Below, in pieces: positions 1-5,045 of a DNA stretch of 5,352 nt. This DNA is from Micrococcales bacterium UBA7472. Its GTDB lineage: Bacteria > Actinomycetota > Actinomycetes > Actinomycetales > Microbacteriaceae. The stretch spans positions 1 to 5,352 of the forward strand of contig DLOY01000044.1 in the NCBI GenBank assembly GCA_002478545.1, written 5' to 3'. Both the position numbers and the translations under genes were made by a program. How positions within the stretch are numbered: position 1 is the first letter of the stretch; each line of letters starts with the position of its first letter. The notes under the pieces are model-generated. The model was given only the letters and a program-made list of their open reading frames with translations, did not search any database and was not told where the DNA came from.

Positions 1-50
1 GCGCGGATTTGAAGTCAGTGCAGAAATAGGGGCGGTGGTATCCTTCAACC

Positions 51-56
51 AAGGGG
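51..56 (+). promoter_or_regulatory. Shine-Dalgarno site of the collagen-like gene
   Basis: AAGGGG sits 5 bases before ATG 62. It decides the start in favour of ATG 62 over the upstream in-frame GTG codons at 35 and 56, and places the hydrophobic export segment directly at the N-terminus. Confidence 0.65.
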
Positions 57-61
57 TGAGC

Positions 62-1312
62 ATGCAAAGGTTTTCAACTGTTCTTGCAGCTGCAGCAATT
101 GCACTCTGGCTTGGCTCGATTGGCGGCGGTGTCGTCGGCTACCGAATCGGGGCAGAGCTCCCAGTGACTCCGGCTCCGAGTCAGACTCAGTCCACAACGC
201 CAGAGGAGACTCCGACGGCTGAACCATCGCAGACCTCGACCGCTGAGCCCAGTGAAACCTCAACTCCAGAGCCTTCCGAAACTTCATCCTCAGAACCAAC
301 TGAAACGCCTACAACTCAACCTCCAACAGTTGTCGAGGGTCCTAAGGGAGATACTGGTGCACAGGGTGCCACTGGTGCGACCGGACCTAGAGGTCCAGTA
401 GGTCCTGTTGGTCCTGTCGGACCGCAGGGCGTGCAGGGCATAGCGGGACCGATGGGACCTGCGGGCCCTAAGGGCGATACCGGAGCTCAAGGCGCTACCG
501 GCCCCCAGGGAGCAACTGGTGCAACCGGAGCTACCGGTGCAACTGGAGCCCAAGGTCCACAGGGGCCAGTTGGGCCCATGGGTCCTGTAGGACCTCAAGG
601 TCCAAGCGGTGTTGCGCTTGCCTCCAGTCCTGCAACCTACGACCCTGGGACTCAAACGGTTGGAGTGGATCAATCTGCATTTCAATATTTAGCTAGCCTC
701 GGCTATCTGCAATTCTCAACCTCGGCGGTAGTGCCCGGAGAAATCGGCCGCCTCAGGTGGAATGCAACCGAGGGAACCCTGGACCTCAGTCTTGGTGGCG
801 GGCAGGTGACACTGCAGGTTGGTCAGGAACAGTTGTTGCCGGTGAAAAACAACACGGCGGATACCTTGCTAAACGGAAGGGCAGTGCGCATCACTGGAGC
901 TGATTCGGGTCGGTCCACCATTGAATACGCGGATGCTTCAATTCCGGCAAAGACGACCGCTGTGATTGGTGTCTTGACTCAAGACATCGGCCCGGGTGAG
1001 GTTGGGTTTGTCACGACCCAGGGCCTGGTGCACGACCTCGATACTTCGGCCGCTGCCGCTGGAAGCGTTCTGTATGTAAATGGAAGTGGGCAGCTGACTG
1101 CGGTACGACCAGTTTCAGGTGCGGTTATGGTTATTGGCTACGTGGTAGTGAGCGATGCCACCAGCGGTTCGCTGTATGTCAACACAAGTTCCACCTTTAC
1201 CCCAGGTGCTGGCCTTCCCTGCACCGGCGGACCGAGCAATACTCCCGGTGTTTATAAGTGGGAGACTGCCGGTGTCGGTGATTACTACCTTTCCTGCGAC
1301 ATAACCCCATAG
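62..1312 (+). CDS. Collagen-like surface protein with phage tail-fibre-like C-terminal domain
   Basis: Predicted exported fibrous protein of 416 residues. Seen: a hydrophobic N-terminal segment (about residues 5-27, with Arg3 before it) that could be a signal peptide or an uncleaved anchor; a Ser/Thr/Pro/Glu stalk (34-92) with four 8-residue repeats (52-83); 30 uninterrupted Gly-X-Y triplets (93-182); a globular part (about 183-375) rich in short beta-like stretches; and a tail with Cys387 and Cys412. The globular part (TLQVGQE, TQDIGPGEVGFVTTQGL) resembles, from memory, domains of phage tail fibres and virion proteins. No LPXTG sorting motif is present. ATG 62 is chosen because AAGGGG lies 5 bases before it; GTG 35 and GTG 56 are in frame but less well supported, and this frame has no stop back to the left window edge. 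Likely forms a trimeric fibre on or outside the cell; the ligand is unknown. Coupled to the membrane-protein gene that follows. Confidence 0.88.
   Translation: MQRFSTVLAAAAIALWLGSIGGGVVGYRIGAELPVTPAPSQTQSTTPEETPTAEPSQTSTAEPSETSTPEPSETSSSEPTETPTTQPPTVVEGPKGDTGAQGATGATGPRGPVGPVGPVGPQGVQGIAGPMGPAGPKGDTGAQGATGPQGATGATGATGATGAQGPQGPVGPMGPVGPQGPSGVALASSPATYDPGTQTVGVDQSAFQYLASLGYLQFSTSAVVPGEIGRLRWNATEGTLDLSLGGGQVTLQVGQEQLLPVKNNTADTLLNGRAVRITGADSGRSTIEYADASIPAKTTAVIGVLTQDIGPGEVGFVTTQGLVHDLDTSAAAAGSVLYVNGSGQLTAVRPVSGAVMVIGYVVVSDATSGSLYVNTSSTFTPGAGLPCTGGPSNTPGVYKWETAGVGDYYLSCDITP
215..310 (+). repeat. Four 24-base repeats coding an EP(S/T)xT stalk
   Basis: Four tandem 8-residue units read TAEPSQTS, TAEPSETS, TPEPSETS and SSEPTETP. 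The period is 24 bases, but third-codon positions differ between copies. The segment is rich in Ser, Thr, Pro and Glu and has no aromatic residues, typical of extended, possibly glycosylated cell-wall spacers. It lies between the membrane segment and the collagen stretch and probably lifts the fibre through the cell wall; that role is inferred. Confidence 0.8.
338..607 (+). repeat. Collagen Gly-X-Y repeat region, 30 triplets
   Basis: Ninety residues with glycine at every third position and no interruption. Pro is frequent at X (GPV, GPM, GPQ, GPK, GPR) and Thr at Y (GAT). Two blocks of 14 and 16 triplets each open with GPKGDTGAQGAT, at bases 338 and 464, giving a 126-base offset. Lys-Gly-Asp (KGD) occurs in each block; such charge pairs are known to stabilise collagen triple helices in proteins lacking hydroxyproline. 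The region should fold as a homotrimeric triple helix when flanked by a trimerising domain. Confidence 0.93.
737..1183 (+). other. Phage tail-fibre-like globular domain within the collagen-like protein
   Basis: Residues about 226-374 of the collagen-like protein. The segment starts GEIGRLRWNATEGTLDL, runs through TLQVGQEQ, NGRAVRITGA, AVIGVLTQDI and GFVTTQGLVHDLDTS, and ends with a GYVV...GSLYVN strand pair. I recognise this layout, from memory and without a search, as one found in phage tail-fibre and virion-structural proteins: a 'WN...GTLDL' opening, 'LQVGQE', 'GV.T.DI...GFVT..G', 'LDTS', 'G..LY' and 'GYV'. In the host protein it would be the trimerising and/or ligand-binding head at the C-terminal end of the triple helix. 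The domain assignment is moderate and the function is inferred. Confidence 0.6.
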
Positions 1313-1315
1313 GAG
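1311..1315 (+). promoter_or_regulatory. Shine-Dalgarno site overlapping the upstream stop codon
   Basis: AGGAG begins inside the TAG stop codon of the collagen-like gene and sits 6 bases before ATG 1322. This spacing is optimal and points to translational coupling of the two genes. Confidence 0.75.
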
Positions 1316-1321
1316 CTCAAA

Positions 1322-1789
1322 ATGTCCGATTCTCCAAAGCACTCGAGAGCTAACTTTCGAAGCAGTTTTGTTGGCTTTAGCGTGTTCTTGGTTGCCTTCT
1401 ACTGGTTGGTGGTTGCAACTTATCCAGAGTTCTTCATCTTCAATCCCTTTGATGAACCCTCGGTTCTAAGGCAAATTACTCTGTTGATTTCGATCGCTGG
1501 TTGGCTTGTGATCGCAATAGTTCCAGGACTTGCCCTTTTCTTTTATGCAGCCGGTAATCCCAAGCTGATCGCACTGCTGCCATTCGCGGCACTGCTTTGG
1601 CCGCTGTCAGTGGTTTTGAACCAGGTGGTTTTGTATGCCAGGGATTCGGTTTGGTACTTCGACTACCTAGTCAACTCGCCGGTCTTTATTGCAACAGACA
1701 TACTCTTGCCAGCGCTTCTTATCTTTATTTGGCAAGACCTAAAAGAGCGCGAGGGTAGGCACGAGGCCCTATCCCAAAAGGTTCTTTAG
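1322..1789 (+). CDS. Small four-helix membrane protein, family not recognised
   Basis: A 155-residue integral membrane protein that I cannot place in a family. Hydrophobic segments lie at about residues 15-34, 52-77, 82-105 and 120-138, separated by short loops. The N-terminus (MSDSPKHSRANFR) and the C-terminal tail (QDLKEREGRHEALSQK) are charged, so both ends are probably cytoplasmic. The protein is rich in Trp, Tyr and Phe and has no cysteine; I see no catalytic or metal-binding motif. Its SD, AGGAG at 1311-1315, overlaps the stop codon (1310-1312) of the collagen-like gene and lies 6 bases before ATG 1322, so the two are very likely co-transcribed and translationally coupled. A role in anchoring, exporting or assembling the collagen-like fibre is possible but rests on position alone. 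Its last 21 bases overlap the end of the SDR gene on the opposite strand. Confidence 0.8.
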   Translation: MSDSPKHSRANFRSSFVGFSVFLVAFYWLVVATYPEFFIFNPFDEPSVLRQITLLISIAGWLVIAIVPGLALFFYAAGNPKLIALLPFAALLWPLSVVLNQVVLYARDSVWYFDYLVNSPVFIATDILLPALLIFIWQDLKEREGRHEALSQKVL

Positions 1790-2560
1790 GTTCCTATAGA
1801 TCAGCTTCGCAGCAGTGTCTTGCGACCAGCGAGCTAGCCTGCCCATGAACTTGGCATCTCCACCGATGTAAATGCGCTTCTGACCATGCTCGATTGCGTC
1901 AACCATGATTCGACCTGCTTCAACTGCTGAAGTAACTCGCATCTTCGATGTGTCTACCGACTCTGCGCCTGGAACGGAAACTCCAGAGTTTTGTGAAATA
2001 TTGGTTCCGATGGCGCCTGGCCAGACCAGTGTCAGCTTCACGTTGGTCTCACTGAGTTCGGAACGAAGTCCTTCGGTCAGCAGATTCAGCGCTGCCTTTG
2101 ATGCTCCATAAATCGTTTGGCCTGGGACCGGAGCGTAAGAGCCCATTGATGACACATTTAAGATGTGCGCCTCAGGGCGCTGGAGCAAGATTGGCAAAAA
2201 GGCTTTGATCAGGTTGAGCGGGCCAAAGAAATTTATGTTCATGACTCGGTCTGCAGTAGCCAGATCTAACTCGTTCACCCTCACAAAGGGTTGGATGATA
2301 CCCGCCACATTTACAAGACCATCCAGATCAGGGTGCTTTTTTGCAAGCTCTGCGGCTGCGTTTCGGTCGGTGATGTCAAGCTTCAGGGTTTGAAGGTTGG
2401 CTGCGTTTTGCCCCGCCAGCAGTGTGGTTTCTTTTAGGAAGCCCTCATTGATGTCTACACCGATGACCTTGGCTCCGCGCCTGAGAAGTTCTAGAGCAAC
2501 CTCTCGGCCCATACCATTTCCAGCACCAGTTACAAGAAATTTCTTACCCGCTATGAGCAT
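1769..2560 (-). CDS. Classical short-chain dehydrogenase/reductase (SDR), probably NAD(H)-dependent
   Basis: Cytoplasmic oxidoreductase of 263 residues, the usual size for classical SDRs. Seen: the nucleotide-binding motif TGAGNGMG (residues 11-18); Asp36 at the end of the second strand (VIGVDINEG), which in this family favours NAD over NADP; LDITD (61-65); NVAG (84-87), a variant of NNAG; catalytic residues Asn110, Ser138, Tyr151 and Lys155 (YGASK); and PGAIGT (181-186). The substrate, a ketone or secondary alcohol, cannot be told from sequence. Start: ATG 2560 has GGGAG 6 bases upstream; ATG 2566 and TTG 2590 are alternatives. The gene follows deoD after 94 bases and may belong to the same transcript or have its own promoter. 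Its 3' end overlaps the convergent membrane-protein gene by 21 bases. The basic, amphipathic C-terminal tail (about 236-263) might touch the membrane; this is speculative. Confidence 0.92.
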   Translation of the reverse strand: MLIAGKKFLVTGAGNGMGREVALELLRRGAKVIGVDINEGFLKETTLLAGQNAANLQTLKLDITDRNAAAELAKKHPDLDGLVNVAGIIQPFVRVNELDLATADRVMNINFFGPLNLIKAFLPILLQRPEAHILNVSSMGSYAPVPGQTIYGASKAALNLLTEGLRSELSETNVKLTLVWPGAIGTNISQNSGVSVPGAESVDTSKMRVTSAVEAGRIMVDAIEHGQKRIYIGGDAKFMGRLARWSQDTAAKLIYRNLKNLLG

Positions 2561-2566
2561 GACCAT

Positions 2567-2571
2567 CTCCC
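2567..2571 (-). promoter_or_regulatory. Shine-Dalgarno site of the SDR gene
   Basis: GGGAG on the - strand lies 6 bases before ATG 2560 and directly abuts ATG 2566. The spacing favours ATG 2560. A G-rich stretch a little further upstream could serve ATG 2566 instead, so the start is uncertain by two codons. Confidence 0.5.
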
Positions 2572-2600
2572 AATCACCCCCACACTTCAAGACTAAGTCT

Positions 2601-2621
2601 AAAAAATGGTCTAAAGGACCA
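2601..2621 (-). terminator. Weak hairpin with T-run after deoD (possible terminator or attenuator)
   Basis: On the - strand TGGTC, a 5-base loop (CTTTA), GACCA and then six T residues follow in order, about 34 bases past the deoD stop codon. The arrangement is that of an intrinsic terminator, but a 5-base-pair stem is short. It could lower read-through from the transporter-deoD operon into the SDR gene. If a promoter lies just upstream, the hairpin would instead fall in the SDR leader. Confidence 0.35.
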
Positions 2622-2634
2622 CATTTATCAAAAA

Positions 2635-2663
2635 TTTATAGTGTTAGCCGAATGTTAGCTGAA
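2635..2663 (-). promoter_or_regulatory. Candidate promoter for the SDR gene
   Basis: On the - strand TATAAA (2640-2635) is a good -10 match. TTCAGC (2663-2658), a poor -35 match, lies 17 bases upstream. The pair overlaps the end of deoD, in the most AT-rich part of the window. Support is base pattern only, and an initiating transcript would meet the hairpin at 2601-2621 almost at once. Confidence 0.25.
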
Positions 2664-3350
2664 CGCGTTCAGTGCAATCTCGACCATGTTTCTAAAGCCG
2701 GTTTCCCGCTCCTCAGACGAAGTATGGCCCGAACCGTCCATCATGTCTGAGACCGTGACGATGCTCAGAGCTTTGCGCTTGAATCTCGCGGCCAGGGTGT
2801 ATAGCTGGTTGGTCTCCATCTCAAGCGCGAGGATCCCGAGCTTGGTCCACTGCTCAAGTGAATCGGTTTCGTCATAGAAAAGATCGCCACTTGCTACACC
2901 GCCGACGTGAAAGTCGATGCCCAACGATCTTGCTTTGGCAACGGCTCGCTCCAAGAGCTCGAAGTTGGCGGGTGGAGCGAAGTCAAGTCCATTGGTTGCT
3001 CTGCGGTTGATTTGAGAGTCGGTTGAGGCGGTCATTGCGATCACGACATCTCGCAGTTTGGTTGGAGCAATTCCACCAGAGGTGCCAACTCGAATGGCTT
3101 GCTGCACTCCATAATCGTGAAAGAGCTCGTAGGCATAAATACCAATGCTTGGCGCACCCATGCCAGTTCCCTGTACCGATATTCGCTCACCCTGGTAGGT
3201 TCCGGTGAACCCGAACATGTTTCGCACACTGTTGTAATGCGTAACATCGGTGAGGAATGTCTCTGCGATCCACTTGGCTCTCAGTGGATCTCCCGGAAGC
3301 AGGATCTTGTCCGCGATTTCGCCGGGGGCTGCTGCAATGTGAGTGCTCAT
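2655..3350 (-). CDS. deoD: Purine nucleoside phosphorylase, DeoD type
   Basis: Cytoplasmic enzyme that splits purine (deoxy)ribonucleosides with phosphate into the free base and (deoxy)ribose 1-phosphate; the family is hexameric. At 231 residues it has the usual DeoD length. Seen: His4 (reaches into the neighbouring subunit's site in the family); LLPGDPLRAK with Gly20 and Arg24 for phosphate; Arg43 in NSVRNMFGFTGTY; IRVGTSGG with Arg87 and Thr90; ALEMET with Glu177, Met178 and Glu179 at the nucleoside site; and TVSD with catalytic Asp202, followed by Arg215 in EERETGFRNM. ATG 3350 matches the family N-terminus (STHIAA); longer in-frame versions run into the permease gene. No clear SD is seen, and the start lies 10 bases after the permease stop, so translation is probably coupled. 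It ends the transporter operon, suggesting that imported nucleosides are its substrates. Confidence 0.95.
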   Translation of the reverse strand: MSTHIAAAPGEIADKILLPGDPLRAKWIAETFLTDVTHYNSVRNMFGFTGTYQGERISVQGTGMGAPSIGIYAYELFHDYGVQQAIRVGTSGGIAPTKLRDVVIAMTASTDSQINRRATNGLDFAPPANFELLERAVAKARSLGIDFHVGGVASGDLFYDETDSLEQWTKLGILALEMETNQLYTLAARFKRKALSIVTVSDMMDGSGHTSSEERETGFRNMVEIALNAFS

Positions 3351-3360
3351 AGCAAAAAGA

Positions 3361-4233
3361 CTAGCGGCGCTTTCTGGTCGACTGACCAAACCTTGACAGC
3401 ACAAGGCTCTCCAACAACCCAACCAGGTTGTAGATGATGATCGAGACCAAAGTGATTACAACGACGTAGGCCCAAACCTCATTGGTCTTTGCTCTACCAA
3501 CCGCAGAGATAATGGCGTAACCGATACCGCGGCCGGTTGCTAACCACTCAACCAAAAGCGCTCCGGTGATGGCGCCCGGGACAGAGATCTTTACGGCGGC
3601 GAAGAATGAAGGCAATGAGGCAGGGAAAGCCACATAGCGAATGGCAGAAAGCTTGTTTGCTCCATACACAGTTGCAACATCCACCATCGCGGCAGAGGCT
3701 GACCTAAGACCAAACACGATGTTTACAAGGGCCGGGAACAACACAACGATTGCCCCCATAACCGCAACCGTCACCTGTTGACGACCAAATATCAAAATCA
3801 AAATAGGTGCCATTGCGATCAGTGGCACTGACCTAAGCAGCATTGCAATTGGCATCAGGGCTTGCTCGAAACCCCTCGACAAATTGAACAAAAGCGCGAT
3901 GAAGGTCGCAAAGAACAGGCCGAAGCTAAAGCCAATAGCTGAGTCGATCATGGTTTGCGAAAGCGCGGTACCCACCAGACCAAGGTGCTCGGCCGAGTCC
4001 GCATCCAAAAACAACCAGGTAAAGACTTCGACTGGCCCCTTGCCGATGTATGGAGTTACATCTAGCGCCCACAGGCCAACCACCCACAGCAGTATGACAA
4101 CGGCAAGCGACAGGGCGGTGTTTGCAAAACCTTTGACCATGATCCCGAGGGAGTAGGCAATTTCTTCGCGCCTTACTTTTGAGCGAACTGCGATGAGGGA
4201 TTTGTCTTCTGCATCTTCTAGCTTGAAATTCAT
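3361..4233 (-). CDS. ABC transporter permease 2, NitT/TauT (SsuC-like) family
   Basis: Inner-membrane subunit of 290 residues. After a charged cytoplasmic N-terminus (1-30) come hydrophobic segments at about 35-57, 98-117, 125-149, 154-175, 216-232 and 254-277, the six-helix layout of binding-protein-dependent permeases. The cytoplasmic coupling (EAA) loop is seen at about 184-214: DVATVYGANK, then FPASLPSFFAAVK, with the conserved Gly191. The end is strongly basic (STRKRR). The start is well fixed: AAGGTGAG lies 6 bases before ATG 4233, and this ATG overlaps the TGA stop of permease 1 in an ATGA. Related systems carry nitrate, taurine, alkanesulfonates, thiamine or riboflavin precursors and pyrimidines; sequence alone does not choose. 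The adjacent deoD favours a nucleoside or nucleobase compound by inference. It probably pairs with permease 1 as a heterodimer. Confidence 0.92.
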   Translation of the reverse strand: MNFKLEDAEDKSLIAVRSKVRREEIAYSLGIMVKGFANTALSLAVVILLWVVGLWALDVTPYIGKGPVEVFTWLFLDADSAEHLGLVGTALSQTMIDSAIGFSFGLFFATFIALLFNLSRGFEQALMPIAMLLRSVPLIAMAPILILIFGRQQVTVAVMGAIVVLFPALVNIVFGLRSASAAMVDVATVYGANKLSAIRYVAFPASLPSFFAAVKISVPGAITGALLVEWLATGRGIGYAIISAVGRAKTNEVWAYVVVITLVSIIIYNLVGLLESLVLSRFGQSTRKRR

Positions 4234-5045
4234 CGCACGCTCACCTTTGCCCAAGGGGTTGCCAGTTTCGAGATCAGGCCAAAGAGGGCATAGCCAGCAC
4301 CTGCGATTAGGCCCGAAATAAGTGCGACACCCCAGACTCGGGCGACCTCCAGGCTTTGCTGAGCATTCACCATTGCAGGTCCAAACCCTGCATCAGTGCC
4401 GCCAACATACTCTCCCAAAATTGCCCCCAAGAAAGCTGCCGGGGCGGCAATTTTCAACGCGGCGAAAATCGATGGCAGTGCTGAAAGTAGCTGGACCTTT
4501 ACGAGCCTGTGCCAGGCGTTACCGCCATAAGCAGTAACCACGTCCAACGCCCTTTTGTCAGTTGATTGAACCCCAGTTAGTGCGCCGACAAAAGTGGTGA
4601 AGAAGACACTCAGTGCCGCCAGCACAACAGCTGCTCCGGCTGGCTCCGATGGGCCAGGAGCTCCAACCACCAATCTCACGATTGGACCAATTGCCACGAT
4701 TGGAATGCAGTAGGTGATTACAGCGATTTGTGAGGCCAAGGATTCAAGTCTTGGCAAAAGCAGGGCAAGAGCGGCCAAGGCCAAAGCTGCAAGATTGCCC
4801 CAGAGAAAGCCAAGTCCGGCCTCAGCCAAAGTGATCGAAGCGTTCTTTACGTAGAACGAGAACCCATCTTCGACCAACTGAGCAATGACCTGCGGGGGAG
4901 TTGGAATTGCTCCGCCGGACCCGTCAGGGCGTCTACCGATTGAAGCAAAAATAGTTTCTGCGCTGAACCACCAAACAGCAATGCTTCCAAGAGTTCCAAG
5001 AGTTCCACCCAGGTAGGGGCGCAGTTTTTGACTAGCTGAGATCAT
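4230..5045 (-). CDS. ABC transporter permease 1, NitT/TauT (SsuC-like) family
   Basis: Inner-membrane subunit of 271 residues, related in plan to permease 2 but clearly a different sequence. Hydrophobic segments lie at about residues 13-35, 73-97, 104-127, 137-160, 196-213 and 236-259. An extracytoplasmic stretch with GRRPDGSGGAIPTPPQV (37-53) matches the 'P.P..V' entry common in this family. The coupling (EAA) loop is at about 166-199: ALDVVTAYGGNAW, then LLSALPSIFAALK, with Gly174. ATG 5045 is chosen over TTG 5054; neither has a good SD. The ATG lies inside the end of the ATPase gene (14-nt overlap), so translation is probably coupled. Having two unlike permeases beside one ATPase suggests a heterodimeric channel, as in the group annotated as pyrimidine transporters. 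The substrate remains unproven. Confidence 0.91.
   Translation of the reverse strand: MISASQKLRPYLGGTLGTLGSIAVWWFSAETIFASIGRRPDGSGGAIPTPPQVIAQLVEDGFSFYVKNASITLAEAGLGFLWGNLAALALAALALLLPRLESLASQIAVITYCIPIVAIGPIVRLVVGAPGPSEPAGAAVVLAALSVFFTTFVGALTGVQSTDKRALDVVTAYGGNAWHRLVKVQLLSALPSIFAALKIAAPAAFLGAILGEYVGGTDAGFGPAMVNAQQSLEVARVWGVALISGLIAGAGYALFGLISKLATPWAKVSVR
4240..4247 (-). promoter_or_regulatory. Shine-Dalgarno site of permease 2
   Basis: AAGGTGAG on the - strand lies 6 bases before ATG 4233, the strongest SD in the window. It rules out the in-frame TTG at 4254 as the start and gives the 4-base stop/start overlap with permease 1. Confidence 0.75.

Noticed and set aside
3..29. Possible tail of an upstream + strand gene ending ADLKSVQK and a TAG stop at 27-29
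   Set aside because: Only eight codons are visible before the window edge, too little to support a gene, though an upstream neighbour ending here is possible.
35..61. Longer start of the collagen-like protein at GTG 35
   Set aside because: ATG 62 has a well-spaced SD and puts the hydrophobic export segment at the N-terminus; the extra nine residues do not look like a signal region.
215..607. CRISPR-like or transposon repeat
   Set aside because: The periodicities (24 bases, and 9 bases or multiples) are codon-based protein repeats without identical DNA units or spacers.
290..685. 131-codon open frame on the - strand across the collagen repeat
   Set aside because: It is the antisense shadow of the Gly-X-Y codons, with low-complexity Ser/Arg/Thr content, no SD and no recognisable domain.
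1806..1824. TCGCA ... TGCGA inverted repeat near the end of the SDR gene as a terminator for the + strand unit
   Set aside because: The stem is 5 base pairs with a 9-base loop, has no following T-run, and lies inside SDR coding sequence.
2397..2750. 117-codon + strand open frame over the SDR start and the end of deoD
   Set aside because: It lies antisense to two well-supported genes and crosses their gap; its composition is typical of a shadow frame.
3099..3437. 112-codon + strand open frame over deoD and the end of permease 2
   Set aside because: It is antisense to conserved enzyme coding sequence and has no domain or convincing SD.
3884..4156. 90-codon + strand open frame inside permease 2
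   Set aside because: It is antisense to membrane-helix codons and shows no feature of a real protein.
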